A stretch of DNA of 64,000 nt. Origin: Propionibacteriaceae bacterium (GTDB lineage Bacteria; Actinomycetota; Actinomycetes; Propionibacteriales; Propionibacteriaceae). The translations under genes and the position numbers were made by a program. Position 1 is the first letter of the stretch; the number at the start of each line of letters is the position of its first letter. The stretch is from assembly GCA_031285845.1 (NCBI GenBank), contig JAITVK010000015.1:1-64000 (forward strand), given 5' to 3'. The notes beneath the pieces were generated by a model. That model made no database searches and was not told the origin of the DNA. It saw only the letters and a program-made list of their open reading frames with translations. Shown here piece after piece: positions 16,691-26,000 of this stretch.

Positions 16691-19350
16691 GCCCGTCTGA
16701 GGGCACCGTACTGCTGATTGATGGGCACTCTCTGGCCTATCGCGCTTTCTATGGCTATCCGCCCGAGAGTTTCACGACTTCGACCGGCCAGCACACCAAC
16801 GCCGTCTTCGGCTTCATCACACTGTTTCTGTCCGTCGTGCGCTCGGAGAATCCCAGTCACATCGGGGTGGCCTTCGACCATTCCCGATTCACCTTCCGTA
16901 CGCGAGAATACGACGCGTACAAGGCGACCAGAGCGGCGAGCCCTGACGAGTTCAAGGGTCAAGTCGAACTGATCAAAGACTTCCTCGACGCTTTGGGCAT
17001 CCACCGAATCGAACTGGACGATTTCGAAGCCGACGACATTTTGGCGACCTGGACCACCCAGGCGGTTCGATCCGACATGAAAGTCCTGATCTCGACAGGA
17101 GACCGCGACTCTTTCCAGCTGATCACCGACGATGTGACCGTGCTCTACCCTGGCCGCAACGAGATTCAGCGCATGACCCCGCGATCGGTGGAGGACAAGT
17201 ACGGTGTGACTCCGGCTCGTTATCCAGAGCTGGCCGCGTTGGTGGGTGAGACCTCGGACAATCTGCCCGGAGTTCCAGGGGTTGGTCCGAAGACAGCCGC
17301 CAAATGGCTGGCTCAGTTCGACGGGCTGGAGAACCTGATTCGTCGTGCCGACCAGGTGCCGGGCAAAGTCGGCCAATCGTTGCGAGACCATGTCGGCGAC
17401 GTCGAACGCAACCGTCACCTCAACGCGCTGGTGCGCGATCTGACTCTGCCGATCCCTGTCGGCGAGCTCATTCCGGGCGCAGTCGACAAAGCCGGTCTGG
17501 ATCAACTGTTCGACACCTTGCAGTTTCGTGGGATCCGCGAGCGGGTTCGACAGACTTTCGCCGAAGCGCCCGCCGTGGTGGAGACCACAGCAGTCACCGA
17601 GGTGACACAGTGGGGCCCGGGTCAGGTCGGGCCGTGGCTGGCCAGTCATGCGACACGCCCGGTCGGTCTGGAACTGGAAGGCCACTGGGGACACGGGCAG
17701 TGGGATCTGGAGACCATCGCGGTGGCCAGCGACGACGGCGCCATCGGGTGGTGTGACACGAGACAGTTGGTTCCGGGCGACGACCAAGCGCTCGGGGCCT
17801 GGTTGGCTGACTCGTCGTCCAAGAAGACCGTGCATGATCTCAAAGAACCATTGATCGGCCTGTGGCAGCGCGGTTGGAGTCTAGACGGGGTGACCTGCGA
17901 CACCAAGCTGGGGGCCTACTTGGCCAACCCCGATCGTCGGGCCTTCGATTTGGCGAGCTTGGTGCAGCGCTATCTGGGCCGTGACCTGGATGAGACGATG
18001 CAGCCGGCCTCGGATCAACCCGCCTTCGACTTCGACCAACGTGGTGGCGGAGCCAAGTCGGGGTTGCGGGCGAAGGCGATCGCCGAACTGGCCGGTCCGG
18101 TTCAGGCCGATCTGGCGGACAAAGGCGTCGACAAACTGTTGACCGACCTCGAGTTGCCTCTGACCACGATTCTGGCCCGGATGGAAGCCACCGGTGTCGG
18201 GGTCGACGTCGACTTCCTGACCGCGTTGCGTGCTCAGTTCGACCAGCGTGTCACCCAAGCCGAACAGGACGCGTACGCCGTGATCGGCCATCCGATCAAC
18301 CTGTCGTCGCCCAAGCAACTGCAAACCATCTTGTTCGATGAGCTGGACATGCCGAAGACTCGGCGAACCAAGAGTGGCTACACCACTGACGCTGAGGCGC
18401 TGGATTGGTTGTATCAGACCACGGGCAACCCCTTCTTGGAACATCTGTTGACCCATCGCGACGCTATCAAGCTGCGGCAGGCGGTCGAAGGTTTGATCAA
18501 GTCGGTCGCCGACGACGGGCGCATTCACACCACCTATCTTCAGACCGTGGCGGCCACTGGTCGTTTGTCGTCGCAGGATCCGAATCTGCAGAATATCCCG
18601 ACCCGGACTGCGGCCGGCAACCAGATTCGTCAGGCCTTCGTCCCGGGCAAGGGGTTCCAGGCGCTGATGACGGCTGATTACTCACAGATCGAGATGCGGA
18701 TCATGGCCCACGTCAGCGGCGACCAGTTGCTGATCGACGCTTTCCGCTCAGGGCAGGATTTCCACACTGTGATGGCCGCCCACGTGTTCGACATCGATCC
18801 GAGCGCGGTCACACCAGCTCAGCGCAGCCGCGTCAAGGCCGTCAACTACGGTTTGGCGTACGGGCTGAGCGCGTACGGCCTGGCCAGCCAGTTGGCCATC
18901 CCTGTCCCGGAGGCGACTCGGCTGATGGACGGGTACTTCTCCGAGTTCGGCAAGGTTCGTGACTATTTGCAGTCTCTGGTCGCTCAGGCTCGTCTGAGCG
19001 GCTACACCGAGACGATTTTGGGCCGGCGGCGGTATCTGCCCGATCTGAGTTCCAACAATCGCACGCGGCGCGAGATGGCCGAGCGGATGGCCCTCAACGC
19101 TCCGATTCAAGGATCGGCCGCCGACATCATCAAACTTGCGATGCTGCGGGTGGCCGGGGCTCTGTCCGATGGGTTCGAGTCCCGACTGCTGTTGCAGGTC
19201 CACGACGAGTTGATTTTCGAGGTCGCCCCCGGTGAGGAGGAGCGTCTGAAACAGATGGTCCAAACCGAGATGTCTCAGGCGGTGGAGTTGACGGTTCCTC
19301 TCGACGTCTCGGTCGGTGTCGGTGCGACCTGGGCCCAGGCCGCTCACTAG
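16687..19350 (+). CDS. polA: DNA polymerase I
   Basis: Fills gaps and removes RNA primers in replication and excision repair. Of 887 residues, the 5'-3' exonuclease domain is at about 1-295. A 3'-5' exonuclease-like domain follows at about 305-480, but it reads L-E-L-E-G-H where proofreading enzymes have the metal-binding D-x-E, so it is probably inactive, as in mycobacterial PolA. The polymerase domain has motif A D-Y-S-Q-I-E (about 664), the O-helix R-S-R-V-K-A-V-N-Y-G and motif C H-D-E-L-I-F-E (about 838). The GTG start overlaps the pdtaR stop codon, so the two are co-translated. Confidence 0.96.
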   Translation: MSPSEGTVLLIDGHSLAYRAFYGYPPESFTTSTGQHTNAVFGFITLFLSVVRSENPSHIGVAFDHSRFTFRTREYDAYKATRAASPDEFKGQVELIKDFLDALGIHRIELDDFEADDILATWTTQAVRSDMKVLISTGDRDSFQLITDDVTVLYPGRNEIQRMTPRSVEDKYGVTPARYPELAALVGETSDNLPGVPGVGPKTAAKWLAQFDGLENLIRRADQVPGKVGQSLRDHVGDVERNRHLNALVRDLTLPIPVGELIPGAVDKAGLDQLFDTLQFRGIRERVRQTFAEAPAVVETTAVTEVTQWGPGQVGPWLASHATRPVGLELEGHWGHGQWDLETIAVASDDGAIGWCDTRQLVPGDDQALGAWLADSSSKKTVHDLKEPLIGLWQRGWSLDGVTCDTKLGAYLANPDRRAFDLASLVQRYLGRDLDETMQPASDQPAFDFDQRGGGAKSGLRAKAIAELAGPVQADLADKGVDKLLTDLELPLTTILARMEATGVGVDVDFLTALRAQFDQRVTQAEQDAYAVIGHPINLSSPKQLQTILFDELDMPKTRRTKSGYTTDAEALDWLYQTTGNPFLEHLLTHRDAIKLRQAVEGLIKSVADDGRIHTTYLQTVAATGRLSSQDPNLQNIPTRTAAGNQIRQAFVPGKGFQALMTADYSQIEMRIMAHVSGDQLLIDAFRSGQDFHTVMAAHVFDIDPSAVTPAQRSRVKAVNYGLAYGLSAYGLASQLAIPVPEATRLMDGYFSEFGKVRDYLQSLVAQARLSGYTETILGRRRYLPDLSSNNRTRREMAERMALNAPIQGSAADIIKLAMLRVAGALSDGFESRLLLQVHDELIFEVAPGEEERLKQMVQTEMSQAVELTVPLDVSVGVGATWAQAAH

Positions 19351-19385
19351 TGCGTCGACGAATCGACAGGTGGCCATCATCACGT

Positions 19386-19415
19386 TTGCCGTAGCCTGTC
19401 TGGCTGGATTATGCT
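19386..19415 (+). promoter_or_regulatory. Candidate rpsA promoter
   Basis: TTGCCG (19386-19391) and TATGCT (19410-19415) are separated by 18 bases, giving a leader of about 105 bases before the rpsA ATG. A second TANNNT hexamer (TATTGT, 19508-19513) lies close to the gene. Confidence 0.45.
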
Positions 19416-19520
19416 AATGGGGCATGTTGTCTGCCGGGCTTCGGTATGGAGTGAGTCCGGCGACGGTTGGCGCTGGTCGTGAGCCGTGAAGGCAGCAGGC
19501 GTCCATCTATTGTGAAAGTC

Positions 19521-19562
19521 ATGCTTTATGACATCATCGGCGCAAGCCCCCATCGCGGTTGA
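19521..19562 (+). CDS. Possible 13-codon leader ORF overlapping rpsA start
   Basis: ATG at 19521, seven bases after the hexamer TATTGT, opens a 13-codon frame (MLYDIIGASPHRG) that runs through the rpsA start in another frame and stops at 19562. rpsA itself has no clear ribosome binding site. The arrangement could couple or limit S1 synthesis, but a frame this short can arise by chance. Confidence 0.25.
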   Translation: MLYDIIGASPHRG

Positions 19563-20982
19563 CGATCTTGGTTCTGACCAGGATTTCCTCGCCGCAATCG
19601 ATTCAACACTCAAGAACTTCAATGACGGCGACATCGTCACCGGTACAGTCGTCAAGGTCGACAAGGATGAGGTTCTGCTGGATGTTGGCTACAAAACCGA
19701 AGGCGTGATTCCGGTCAAGGAACTCGCCATCAAGTACCATGTCGATCCCTTCGAAGAGGTCCACGTCGGCGACACCGTCGAGGCGTTGGTCCAACAGAAA
19801 GAAGACAAAGAAGGTCGACTGATTCTGTCCAAGAAGCGGGCTCAATACGAGCGGGCTTGGGGAACGATCGAGAAGATCAAGGAAGAAGATGGCGTGGTCA
19901 CCGGCCGTGTCATCGAAGTGGTCAAGGGTGGCCTGATCGTGGACATCGGTCTGCGTGGATTCTTGCCTGCTTCTTTGGTGGAGATGCGTCGCGTGCGCGA
20001 CCTGAGTCCCTACATCGGTCAGGAGCTCGAAGCCAAGATCATCGAGTTGGACAAGAATCGCAACAACGTCGTCCTCTCTCGTCGCGCCTGGCTGGAGCAG
20101 ACTCAGTCCGAGGTTCGCACCACCTTCCTCCACAACCTGCAGAAGGGCCAGATTCGCAAGGGTGTGGTCTCGTCGATCGTCAACTTCGGCGCCTTCGTCG
20201 ACCTTGGCGGGGTCGACGGTTTGGTCCATGTGTCCGAACTGTCGTGGAAGCACATCGATCACCCGTCGGAGGTGGTCGAGATCGGCCAGGAAGTCACCGT
20301 CGAGGTCCTCTCGGTCGAGATGGATCGCGAGCGGGTCTCCCTGTCGCTGAAGGCGACCCAGGAGGATCCGTGGCAGACCTTCGCTCGTCTGCACCAGATC
20401 GGTCAGATCGCGCCGGGCACTGTCACCAAATTGGTGCCGTTCGGCGCCTTCGTCCGGGTGGCAGAGGGCATCGAGGGCTTGGTTCACGTCTCCGAGTTGG
20501 CTGAGCGTCACGTCGAGATCCCTGAGCAGGTCGTCTCTGTGGGCGATCAGGTCATGGTCAAGATCATCGACATCGATCTGGAACGTCGTCGCGTCTCGCT
20601 GTCGTTGAAGCAGGCCAATGAGGGCGTCGACATGATCGGCGACGACTTCGACCCGAGCTTGTACGGCATGACCGCGTCGTACGACGAGCATGGCAACTAC
20701 ATCTATCCCGAAGGTTTCGATCCCGAGACCAACGAGTGGAAGCCCGGGTACGAAGAGCAGCAGGCGGCTTGGGAAGCTCAGTGGACGCAGGCGCGTTCCT
20801 TGTGGGAGGCGCACAAGAAGCAGGCCGAGCAAGCTGTCGAAGCCGAGCAGGAAGCTGTCGTCGAAGAGATGAACGCCGCGACCTATGTCGCCGGTGACGC
20901 GGACACTCCTGCGGAGACCGCGTTCGCCTCCGACGAGACGTTGCAAGCGCTCAAGGAACGGCTCAACGGTTCCAACAGCTGA
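19528..20982 (+). CDS. rpsA: 30S ribosomal protein S1
   Basis: Binds mRNA on the small ribosomal subunit. The 484 residues hold four S1 OB-fold repeats (about 32-105, 120-187, 205-275 and 290-362). The first begins G-D-I-V-T-G-T-V-V-K-V-D and the third contains N-F-G-A-F-V-D-L. An acidic, Gln/Glu-rich tail follows, as in other actinobacteria, where S1 has four repeats rather than six. The start M-T-S-S-A-Q-A-P matches actinobacterial S1 proteins, yet the expected Shine-Dalgarno sequence is missing. A strong hairpin lies 19 bases after the stop codon. Confidence 0.96.
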   Translation: MTSSAQAPIAVDDLGSDQDFLAAIDSTLKNFNDGDIVTGTVVKVDKDEVLLDVGYKTEGVIPVKELAIKYHVDPFEEVHVGDTVEALVQQKEDKEGRLILSKKRAQYERAWGTIEKIKEEDGVVTGRVIEVVKGGLIVDIGLRGFLPASLVEMRRVRDLSPYIGQELEAKIIELDKNRNNVVLSRRAWLEQTQSEVRTTFLHNLQKGQIRKGVVSSIVNFGAFVDLGGVDGLVHVSELSWKHIDHPSEVVEIGQEVTVEVLSVEMDRERVSLSLKATQEDPWQTFARLHQIGQIAPGTVTKLVPFGAFVRVAEGIEGLVHVSELAERHVEIPEQVVSVGDQVMVKIIDIDLERRRVSLSLKQANEGVDMIGDDFDPSLYGMTASYDEHGNYIYPEGFDPETNEWKPGYEEQQAAWEAQWTQARSLWEAHKKQAEQAVEAEQEAVVEEMNAATYVAGDADTPAETAFASDETLQALKERLNGSNS

Positions 20983-21000
20983 GCCCAGTGGTTCATACCC

Positions 21001-21034
21001 GATGGGGTCGTCACAGTCTTGTGGCGACCCCATC
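21001..21034 (+). terminator. rpsA terminator hairpin
   Basis: Arms 21001-21015 and 21020-21034 pair over 15 bp with one G-U around a four-base loop. No marked U-tract follows. It separates rpsA from coaE. Confidence 0.75.
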
Positions 21035-21195
21035 GTCGTGTTCCACCAGGTTTTGGGTGTTAGAGCCCGGTTGTGGACCATCGGGGATCGATCAGACGTG
21101 CCGCGATGGGACGCTAGCCAGATTCGGCCCTAGGATGGGGATGAACGACCAGGTGGCGTGGTGGGCCAGATCGCAAGAGAAGGTGAGGGTGAGCG

Positions 21196-21855
21196 ATGAT
21201 ACGTGTCGGTTTGACGGGGGGGATCGCGGCCGGAAAGACCGTCGTGAGCAAACGCTTCGAGGAGCTGGGTGTTCCAGTGGTGGATTATGATCAGTTGGCT
21301 CGTGACGTGGTCGGTCCTGACACCGAAGGGTTGGCCGCGGTCGTGGCCGAGTTCGGTGACAGTGTGCTGACCGGGGATGGGCAGCTGGATCGAGCCAAGA
21401 TGAGCGAGCGCGTGTTCGCTGACGACGCCGCCCGAGACGCCTTGGAAGAGATCATCCACCCGTTGGTGATCGCTGAAGGCCAGCGCCTGGATGCGATCAC
21501 GGGCGAGGCGGGCGAGGCGATGATCGTCCACGACATCCCGTTGTTGGTCGAAGCCGCAGGGCCGGAGGCCTTCGACGCAGTCATCGTGGTCGACGCCGCT
21601 CCACAGATTCGGGCCGATCGTCTGGTCATCGAGCGGGGATACACCGCTCAGGAGGCTTGGGATCGAATCAGCGCTCAGATCGACGATGAGGTACGCCTCG
21701 ACGCGGCCGATGTGGTTTTCGACGGCACGGGCACAGTCGATGACTTGCGCGCCCAGGTTGACGCCTGGGTCGAACAGGTGCGTCGGGAAGGGGTCCACTA
21801 CCGTCCGGCCCAGGAGCGGACCAAGTTTCTGGTCACCGAGGACGGCCTGGGCTGA
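21196..21855 (+). CDS. coaE: Dephospho-CoA kinase
   Basis: Catalyses the last step of coenzyme A synthesis, phosphorylating the 3'-hydroxyl of dephospho-CoA. The 219-residue P-loop kinase has the Walker A segment G-L-T-G-G-I-A-A-G-K-T, the D-Y-D-Q-L-A-R-D CoA-site motif and I-I-H-P-L-V. An extended ribosome binding site (AAGGTGAGGG) precedes the ATG at 21196. Some actinobacterial CoaE proteins carry a C-terminal UPF0157 domain; this one does not. It stands between rpsA and uvrB, a common actinobacterial order. The 200 bases to uvrB contain only a short palindrome (GAGGCG-cca-CGCCTC, 21933-21947). Confidence 0.94.
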   Translation: MIRVGLTGGIAAGKTVVSKRFEELGVPVVDYDQLARDVVGPDTEGLAAVVAEFGDSVLTGDGQLDRAKMSERVFADDAARDALEEIIHPLVIAEGQRLDAITGEAGEAMIVHDIPLLVEAAGPEAFDAVIVVDAAPQIRADRLVIERGYTAQEAWDRISAQIDDEVRLDAADVVFDGTGTVDDLRAQVDAWVEQVRREGVHYRPAQERTKFLVTEDGLG

Positions 21856-22028
21856 GGGCTCTGGTCGGGTGGGCCTGAGAACCGCTGCGTTAGTGGCCCG
21901 CGATCCGGCCCGGTCGAGCCGTGGATCTTATCGAGGCGCCACGCCTCACGAGCGCCTGCGCCGTACGACTGATCGCGCGAATGACGGCTGAGCGGGCGAC
22001 TCGCCGTGACGATTGGGCGCTTTCGACT

Positions 22029-22049
22029 CGAGCCCGGCTCGGGTACGGT
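22029..22049 (+). promoter_or_regulatory. uvrB -10 element and adjoining palindrome
   Basis: TACGGT (22044-22049) ends six bases before the uvrB ATG, predicting a leaderless message. Just upstream, CGAGCC-c-GGCTCG (22029-22041) is a perfect 6-bp palindrome inside the promoter spacer and could be an operator. It does not resemble an SOS box. Confidence 0.45.
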
Positions 22050-22055
22050 TGAGCC

Positions 22056-24134
22056 ATGCGTCCAGTGACTGATGTCGAACGAACGGTGGCCCCGTTTCGT
22101 GTCCATGCCGATTTTGAGCCGAGCGGCGACCAGCCTCACGCGATCGAAGAATTGACCCGACGGGTGTCCTCGGGCAGCAAAGACGTGGTCGTCTTGGGAG
22201 CGACCGGAACCGGCAAGACCGCCACGGTCGCCTGGCTGGCGGAACGCTTGCAGCGCCCGATGCTCATCATGCAACCCAACAAGACGCTGGCCGCCCAGTT
22301 CGCTCAGGAGCTGCGCCAGTTCTTTCCTGACAACGGTGTCGAGTATTTCGTGTCGTACTACGACTACTACCAGCCGGAAGCGTACATTCCCCAAACCGAC
22401 ACCTACATCGAGAAGGACTCGTCGCTCAACGAGGAGGTCGAGCGATTGCGCCACCAGGCGACGTACTCCCTACTGACTCGGCGCGACTGCATCGTCATCG
22501 CCACGGTCTCGGCCATCTACGGCCTCGGCACTCCGCAAGAGTACGTCGAGCAAGCCATCACGTTGCGCGTCGGCGAGCGCCTCGACCGCGAGACGCTGTT
22601 GCGACGATTGGTCGGCATCCAGTACGTCCGCAATGATCTGGCCGGGACCCGAGGGACCTTTCGCGCCCGCGGCGACACGGTGGAGATCTTCCCGATGTAC
22701 GAGCGGCTGGCCTGGCGCGTCGAATTGTTCGGCGACGAGATCGAGGCGCTGACGACGATGAACCCATTGACTGGCGAGATCGTCTCCCATGACCAGGTGA
22801 TGCAAGTGTTCCCGGCCAGCCACTACGCCGCCAGCCAGGAGCGGATGGAGCAGGCCATCGTCGGCATCGAAGCGGAGCTGTCGGAGCGCCTGATCGAGCT
22901 GCGGGGACAGAACAAGTTGTTGGAGGCCCAACGGTTGGAGATGCGAACCAGCTACGACATCGAGATGATGCGCGCGGTCGGGACTTGTTCGGGGATCGAG
23001 AACTATTCGCGTCACATCGACGGACGAACCAAGGGTTCAGCGCCCAACTGCCTGCTGGACTATTTCCCGGAAGATTTCGTCCTGGTCATCGACGAGTCCC
23101 ATGTCACGGTTCCTCAAATTGGCGGGATGTACGAAGGCGACATGTCGCGCAAACGGACCCTGGTCGACCATGGTTTCCGTCTGCCGTCGGCGATGGACAA
23201 CCGCCCGTTGCGCTGGGAGGAGTTCCTTGAGCGCATCGGACAAACGGTCTACCTGTCGGCCACGCCTGGGCCGTACGAGTTGGCGAAGGACCCCAAACCG
23301 GTGGAGCTGCTGATTCGCCCGACCGGTCTGGTGGACCCCGAAGTCGTCCTGAAGCCGACCAAAGGCCAGGTGGAGGATTTGATGGGCGAGATTCGTTCGC
23401 GCGCCGAACGCGGCGAGCGAGTATTGGTGACCACCCTGACGAAGAAGATGGCTGAGGATCTGACCGACTACCTGTTGGCCCATGACATCCGAACGCGCTA
23501 TCTCCACTCGGACATTGACACGCTGAAGCGGTTGGATCTGTTGCGGGAGCTGCGCGCTGGAGAGTACGACGTGTTGGTCGGCATCAACCTGTTGCGCGAA
23601 GGGTTGGATCTGCCGGAGGTCTCCCTGGTGGCCATTCTCGACGCCGACAAGGAAGGATTCCTGCGATCGGAGCGCTCGCTGATTCAGACGATCGGACGAG
23701 CGGCGCGCAACGTGTCCGGCCAGGTCCATATGTACGCCGACACGATGACCGAGTCGATGCGGCGAGCCATCGATGAGACGAACCGTCGTCGCGCCAAGCA
23801 GGTGGCGTACAACACCGAGCATGGGATCGATCCGCAGCCCCTGCGCAAGCGTATCGCCGACATCACCGAGATGCTGGCCCGCGAAGACTCCGATTCGATC
23901 GGTCAGTCGCGCCGAGGCGCGCCGAAGACCGGGGGAGCGCTGTTGGCGGACTCTGCGGAGCCGGTGGCGACGAACAACCTGCCCCTGAACGAGTTGGCCG
24001 ACCTGATCGAGGAATTGACTCAACAGATGCACACCGCCGCCGCTGAACTGCGCTTCGAGATCGCGGCTCGGCTGCGCGACGAGGTGTCGGATCTGAAGAA
24101 GGAGTATCGCTCGATGGCTGAAGGGATGAAGTAG
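22056..24134 (+). CDS. uvrB: Excinuclease ABC subunit B
   Basis: The damage-verifying helicase-like subunit of nucleotide excision repair. Of 692 residues, Walker A G-A-T-G-T-G-K-T lies at about 48-55. The damage-probing beta-hairpin ([10 protein letters not shown]) is at about 105, the Walker B-like V-I-D-E-S-H at about 345, and the C-terminal helicase motif Q-T-I-G-R-A-A-R is present. The extreme C-terminus has the UVR domain (about 650-685) that contacts UvrC. uvrA and uvrC lie 1.9 kb downstream, with terC and an MDMPI gene between them. Confidence 0.97.
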   Translation: MRPVTDVERTVAPFRVHADFEPSGDQPHAIEELTRRVSSGSKDVVVLGATGTGKTATVAWLAERLQRPMLIMQPNKTLAAQFAQELRQFFPDNGVEYFVSYYDYYQPEAYIPQTDTYIEKDSSLNEEVERLRHQATYSLLTRRDCIVIATVSAIYGLGTPQEYVEQAITLRVGERLDRETLLRRLVGIQYVRNDLAGTRGTFRARGDTVEIFPMYERLAWRVELFGDEIEALTTMNPLTGEIVSHDQVMQVFPASHYAASQERMEQAIVGIEAELSERLIELRGQNKLLEAQRLEMRTSYDIEMMRAVGTCSGIENYSRHIDGRTKGSAPNCLLDYFPEDFVLVIDESHVTVPQIGGMYEGDMSRKRTLVDHGFRLPSAMDNRPLRWEEFLERIGQTVYLSATPGPYELAKDPKPVELLIRPTGLVDPEVVLKPTKGQVEDLMGEIRSRAERGERVLVTTLTKKMAEDLTDYLLAHDIRTRYLHSDIDTLKRLDLLRELRAGEYDVLVGINLLREGLDLPEVSLVAILDADKEGFLRSERSLIQTIGRAARNVSGQVHMYADTMTESMRRAIDETNRRRAKQVAYNTEHGIDPQPLRKRIADITEMLAREDSDSIGQSRRGAPKTGGALLADSAEPVATNNLPLNELADLIEELTQQMHTAAAELRFEIAARLRDEVSDLKKEYRSMAEGMK

Positions 24135-24151
24135 GCGCGAGCCGTTGCCGC

Positions 24152-24157
24152 TACACT
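24152..24157 (+). promoter_or_regulatory. -10 element for terC
   Basis: TACACT lies in the 52-base gap after uvrB, about 30 bases before the terC ATG. It would give a short leader containing the AAAGGA ribosome binding site. There is no room for a manganese (yybP-ykoY) riboswitch. Confidence 0.35.
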
Positions 24158-24186
24158 AGGAGATCTGTTTGTGGTGAAAGGATCTC

Positions 24187-25149
24187 ATGCACGTCTCTGA
24201 CGTCGCCTGGATAGTGACGCTGGTTGCTCTGGTTCTGGTTCTTTTGTTCGACGTTTTCGTGATCGGACGCAAGCCGCACGAACCAACAACCAAGGAATGT
24301 GTCGCTGCCATCTCGTTTTATGTGGCCGCCGCGTTGGGGTTCGCGGTTTTCGTGTGGTATCACTGGGGGAACCAGTACGCTGGCGAGTTTGTCGCGGGCT
24401 GGTTGACGGAGTACTCGTTGTCGATCGACAATCTGTTCATCTTCCTCATCATCATGGCGAAGATGAAAGTTCCACGCCAGCTTCAGCAATACGCCCTCAT
24501 GGTCGGCATCATCTTGGCGCTGGTGTTCCGCGGCGTCTTCATCGCTCTGGGCGCGGCCGTGATCGAACGGTTCGCCTGGGTGTTCTTCATCTTCGGGGCG
24601 TACCTGGTCTACACAGCGTACGGGTTGGTGAAGGACTACCTCGAGCAGGACGTCGAGGAGGAAGTCAGCGACAACTTCGCCATCCGCTTCATCAAACGTC
24701 GTTTCCGTTTCGCGGACGAGTTCCACGGCACGAAGCTTCGGGTGAAGCGCGATCAGACGAAGATGTTCACCCCGATGCTGCTGGTGATCGTCGCGCTGGG
24801 CAGCACCGATCTGCTTTTCGCGCTCGACTCGATTCCAGCGATCTACGGGCTCACGCAGCAGGCGTACCTCGTGTTCACGGCCAATGTGTTCGCCCTGATG
24901 GGCCTGCGGCAGTTGTACTTCCTTATCGGCGGCATGTTGAAGAAACTGGTCTACCTGTCCATCGGGCTGGCGGTGATTTTGGCGTTCATCGGCGTCAAGC
25001 TGGTGTTGCACGCGTTGAAGCATTACCACGTGATCGGTTTCGAGGTCTCGTTGGGGCTGTCTCTGGCTGTGCTGGTCGGGACGTTGGTGATCACCACGGT
25101 CGCCAGCCTGATCAAATCCGCCCACACCCCACCCAGTGTGAGCGAGTAG
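24187..25149 (+). CDS. terC: TerC-family integral membrane protein
   Basis: TerC proteins are polytopic membrane proteins linked to tellurite resistance, manganese export and metalation of secreted proteins. The 320-residue protein has about eight predicted membrane spans. It carries the two family signatures with membrane-embedded acidic residues: S-I-D-N-L-F-I-F early and G-S-T-D-L-L-F-A-L-D-S-I-P-A in the second half. AAAGGA precedes the ATG. Known TerC relatives favour Mn2+ export, but no substrate can be read from the sequence. Immediately after it, on the other strand, is the MDMPI gene. Confidence 0.9.
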   Translation: MHVSDVAWIVTLVALVLVLLFDVFVIGRKPHEPTTKECVAAISFYVAAALGFAVFVWYHWGNQYAGEFVAGWLTEYSLSIDNLFIFLIIMAKMKVPRQLQQYALMVGIILALVFRGVFIALGAAVIERFAWVFFIFGAYLVYTAYGLVKDYLEQDVEEEVSDNFAIRFIKRRFRFADEFHGTKLRVKRDQTKMFTPMLLVIVALGSTDLLFALDSIPAIYGLTQQAYLVFTANVFALMGLRQLYFLIGGMLKKLVYLSIGLAVILAFIGVKLVLHALKHYHVIGFEVSLGLSLAVLVGTLVITTVASLIKSAHTPPSVSE

Positions 25150-25159
25150 GCCGGACGCC

Positions 25160-25876
25160 TCAGACGGGATCGGCCAGATCCAGTCCTTCGGCGCCGAGGA
25201 CCGCCGAGGCGTCTTTGCGTCCCAGCAACCACCCCAAGATGTTGGTCTCGTTGCCGCGTACGGTGGCGGCAGGGCCATGGCCGATGACGCCGGTGAACCC
25301 TTCGTCCGAGATCACGGTCAGTTCCACCCGGGCGAAACGGGGGATCGCCCGAAACAGGTTCCACTGCAACAGGGTGCGGGTCAGATTCGGTTCCAGGTCG
25401 GCGAAATCCAGATCCAGGCCCAGGTCGATGTGATGGATGACGACCTGATTGAGCCGGTCGACGACCAAGACCGGCGCGGGCAGCAGTCCCTGCGAGGTAC
25501 GGATCGAGGTGGACCAGCCCATGACGTCGAGCAGATCGAAGGCGCTCATCAGTGTGGCCGAGGACTGGTCGAGGGCTTCTTGCAGCGCGACCGCGCCGCG
25601 CCGCGCCCCGGCGTTCAGCGAGGCTTGGCTCTGTTGGGTGTGCCATACGACCGCGTCACGGGTGTGACGAATGTCCAGTGCCATGGTGGTGACTGCCTGG
25701 CCGTGGTGTGCCAAGTGGGTGGCGATGTGCGCCCTGGACCATCCCGGCAGCGCCGTCGTGGCGCGCCAATCGCGATCGTCCAGACTGATGGTGTCGCCCA
25801 ACAGACGCTGTGTGGCACTCGTGAGCTCCAGACGCCAATCGTCTGATGACCCGATGATTGGGTTGTCGATCCTCAC
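25160..25876 (-). CDS. Mycothiol-dependent maleylpyruvate isomerase family protein
   Basis: A 238-residue protein with an N-terminal DinB-like four-helix domain. The signature L-P-G-W-S-R-A-H-I-A-T-H-L (about 43-55) and H57-H58 supply likely metal-binding histidines. A C-terminal SCP2-like half ends with I-L-G-W-L-L-G-R. The family uses mycothiol as thiol cofactor for maleylpyruvate isomerisation or other S-transfer reactions; most members have unknown substrates. No gentisate or aromatic-degradation genes adjoin it, so that specific reaction is unlikely. The GTG start has a leaderless-type promoter; it diverges from uvrA. Confidence 0.82.
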   Translation of the reverse strand: MRIDNPIIGSSDDWRLELTSATQRLLGDTISLDDRDWRATTALPGWSRAHIATHLAHHGQAVTTMALDIRHTRDAVVWHTQQSQASLNAGARRGAVALQEALDQSSATLMSAFDLLDVMGWSTSIRTSQGLLPAPVLVVDRLNQVVIHHIDLGLDLDFADLEPNLTRTLLQWNLFRAIPRFARVELTVISDEGFTGVIGHGPAATVRGNETNILGWLLGRKDASAVLGAEGLDLADPV

Positions 25877-25882
25877 ACCCCT

Positions 25883-25888
25883 AACTTA
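25883..25888 (-). promoter_or_regulatory. -10 element for leaderless MDMPI-family gene
   Basis: TAAGTT on the reverse strand ends six bases before the GTG at 25876. Confidence 0.45.
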
Positions 25889-25954
25889 GGGGGTACCCGG
25901 CTTCGGATGCTAATCGATTGAGTCCAGGTTGAGCGTCGATTCCTGACGACACGT

Positions 25955-25970
25955 TTGGACGTATGTTCGA
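25955..25970 (+). promoter_or_regulatory. Candidate LexA (SOS) box of uvrA
   Basis: TTGGACGTATGTTCGA matches the mycobacterial SOS box TCGAACRNRTGTTYGA at all but two positions. Its 3' end overlaps where the -35 region of the uvrA promoter should be. uvrA is an SOS gene in several bacteria, so LexA repression is plausible. Confidence 0.5.
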
Positions 25971-25988
25971 ACGGCTGGGATGTTTGAG

Positions 25989-25994
25989 TAAGAT
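25989..25994 (+). promoter_or_regulatory. -10 element for leaderless uvrA
   Basis: TAAGAT ends six bases before the GTG at 26001. AGGCGG abuts the start codon and is too close to act as a ribosome binding site. Confidence 0.5.
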
Positions 25995-26000
25995 AGGCGG

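Noticed and set aside
19603-21081. A 492-codon open frame antisense to rpsA
   Set aside because: It consists of the complement of S1 repeats with no independent start signal or domain.
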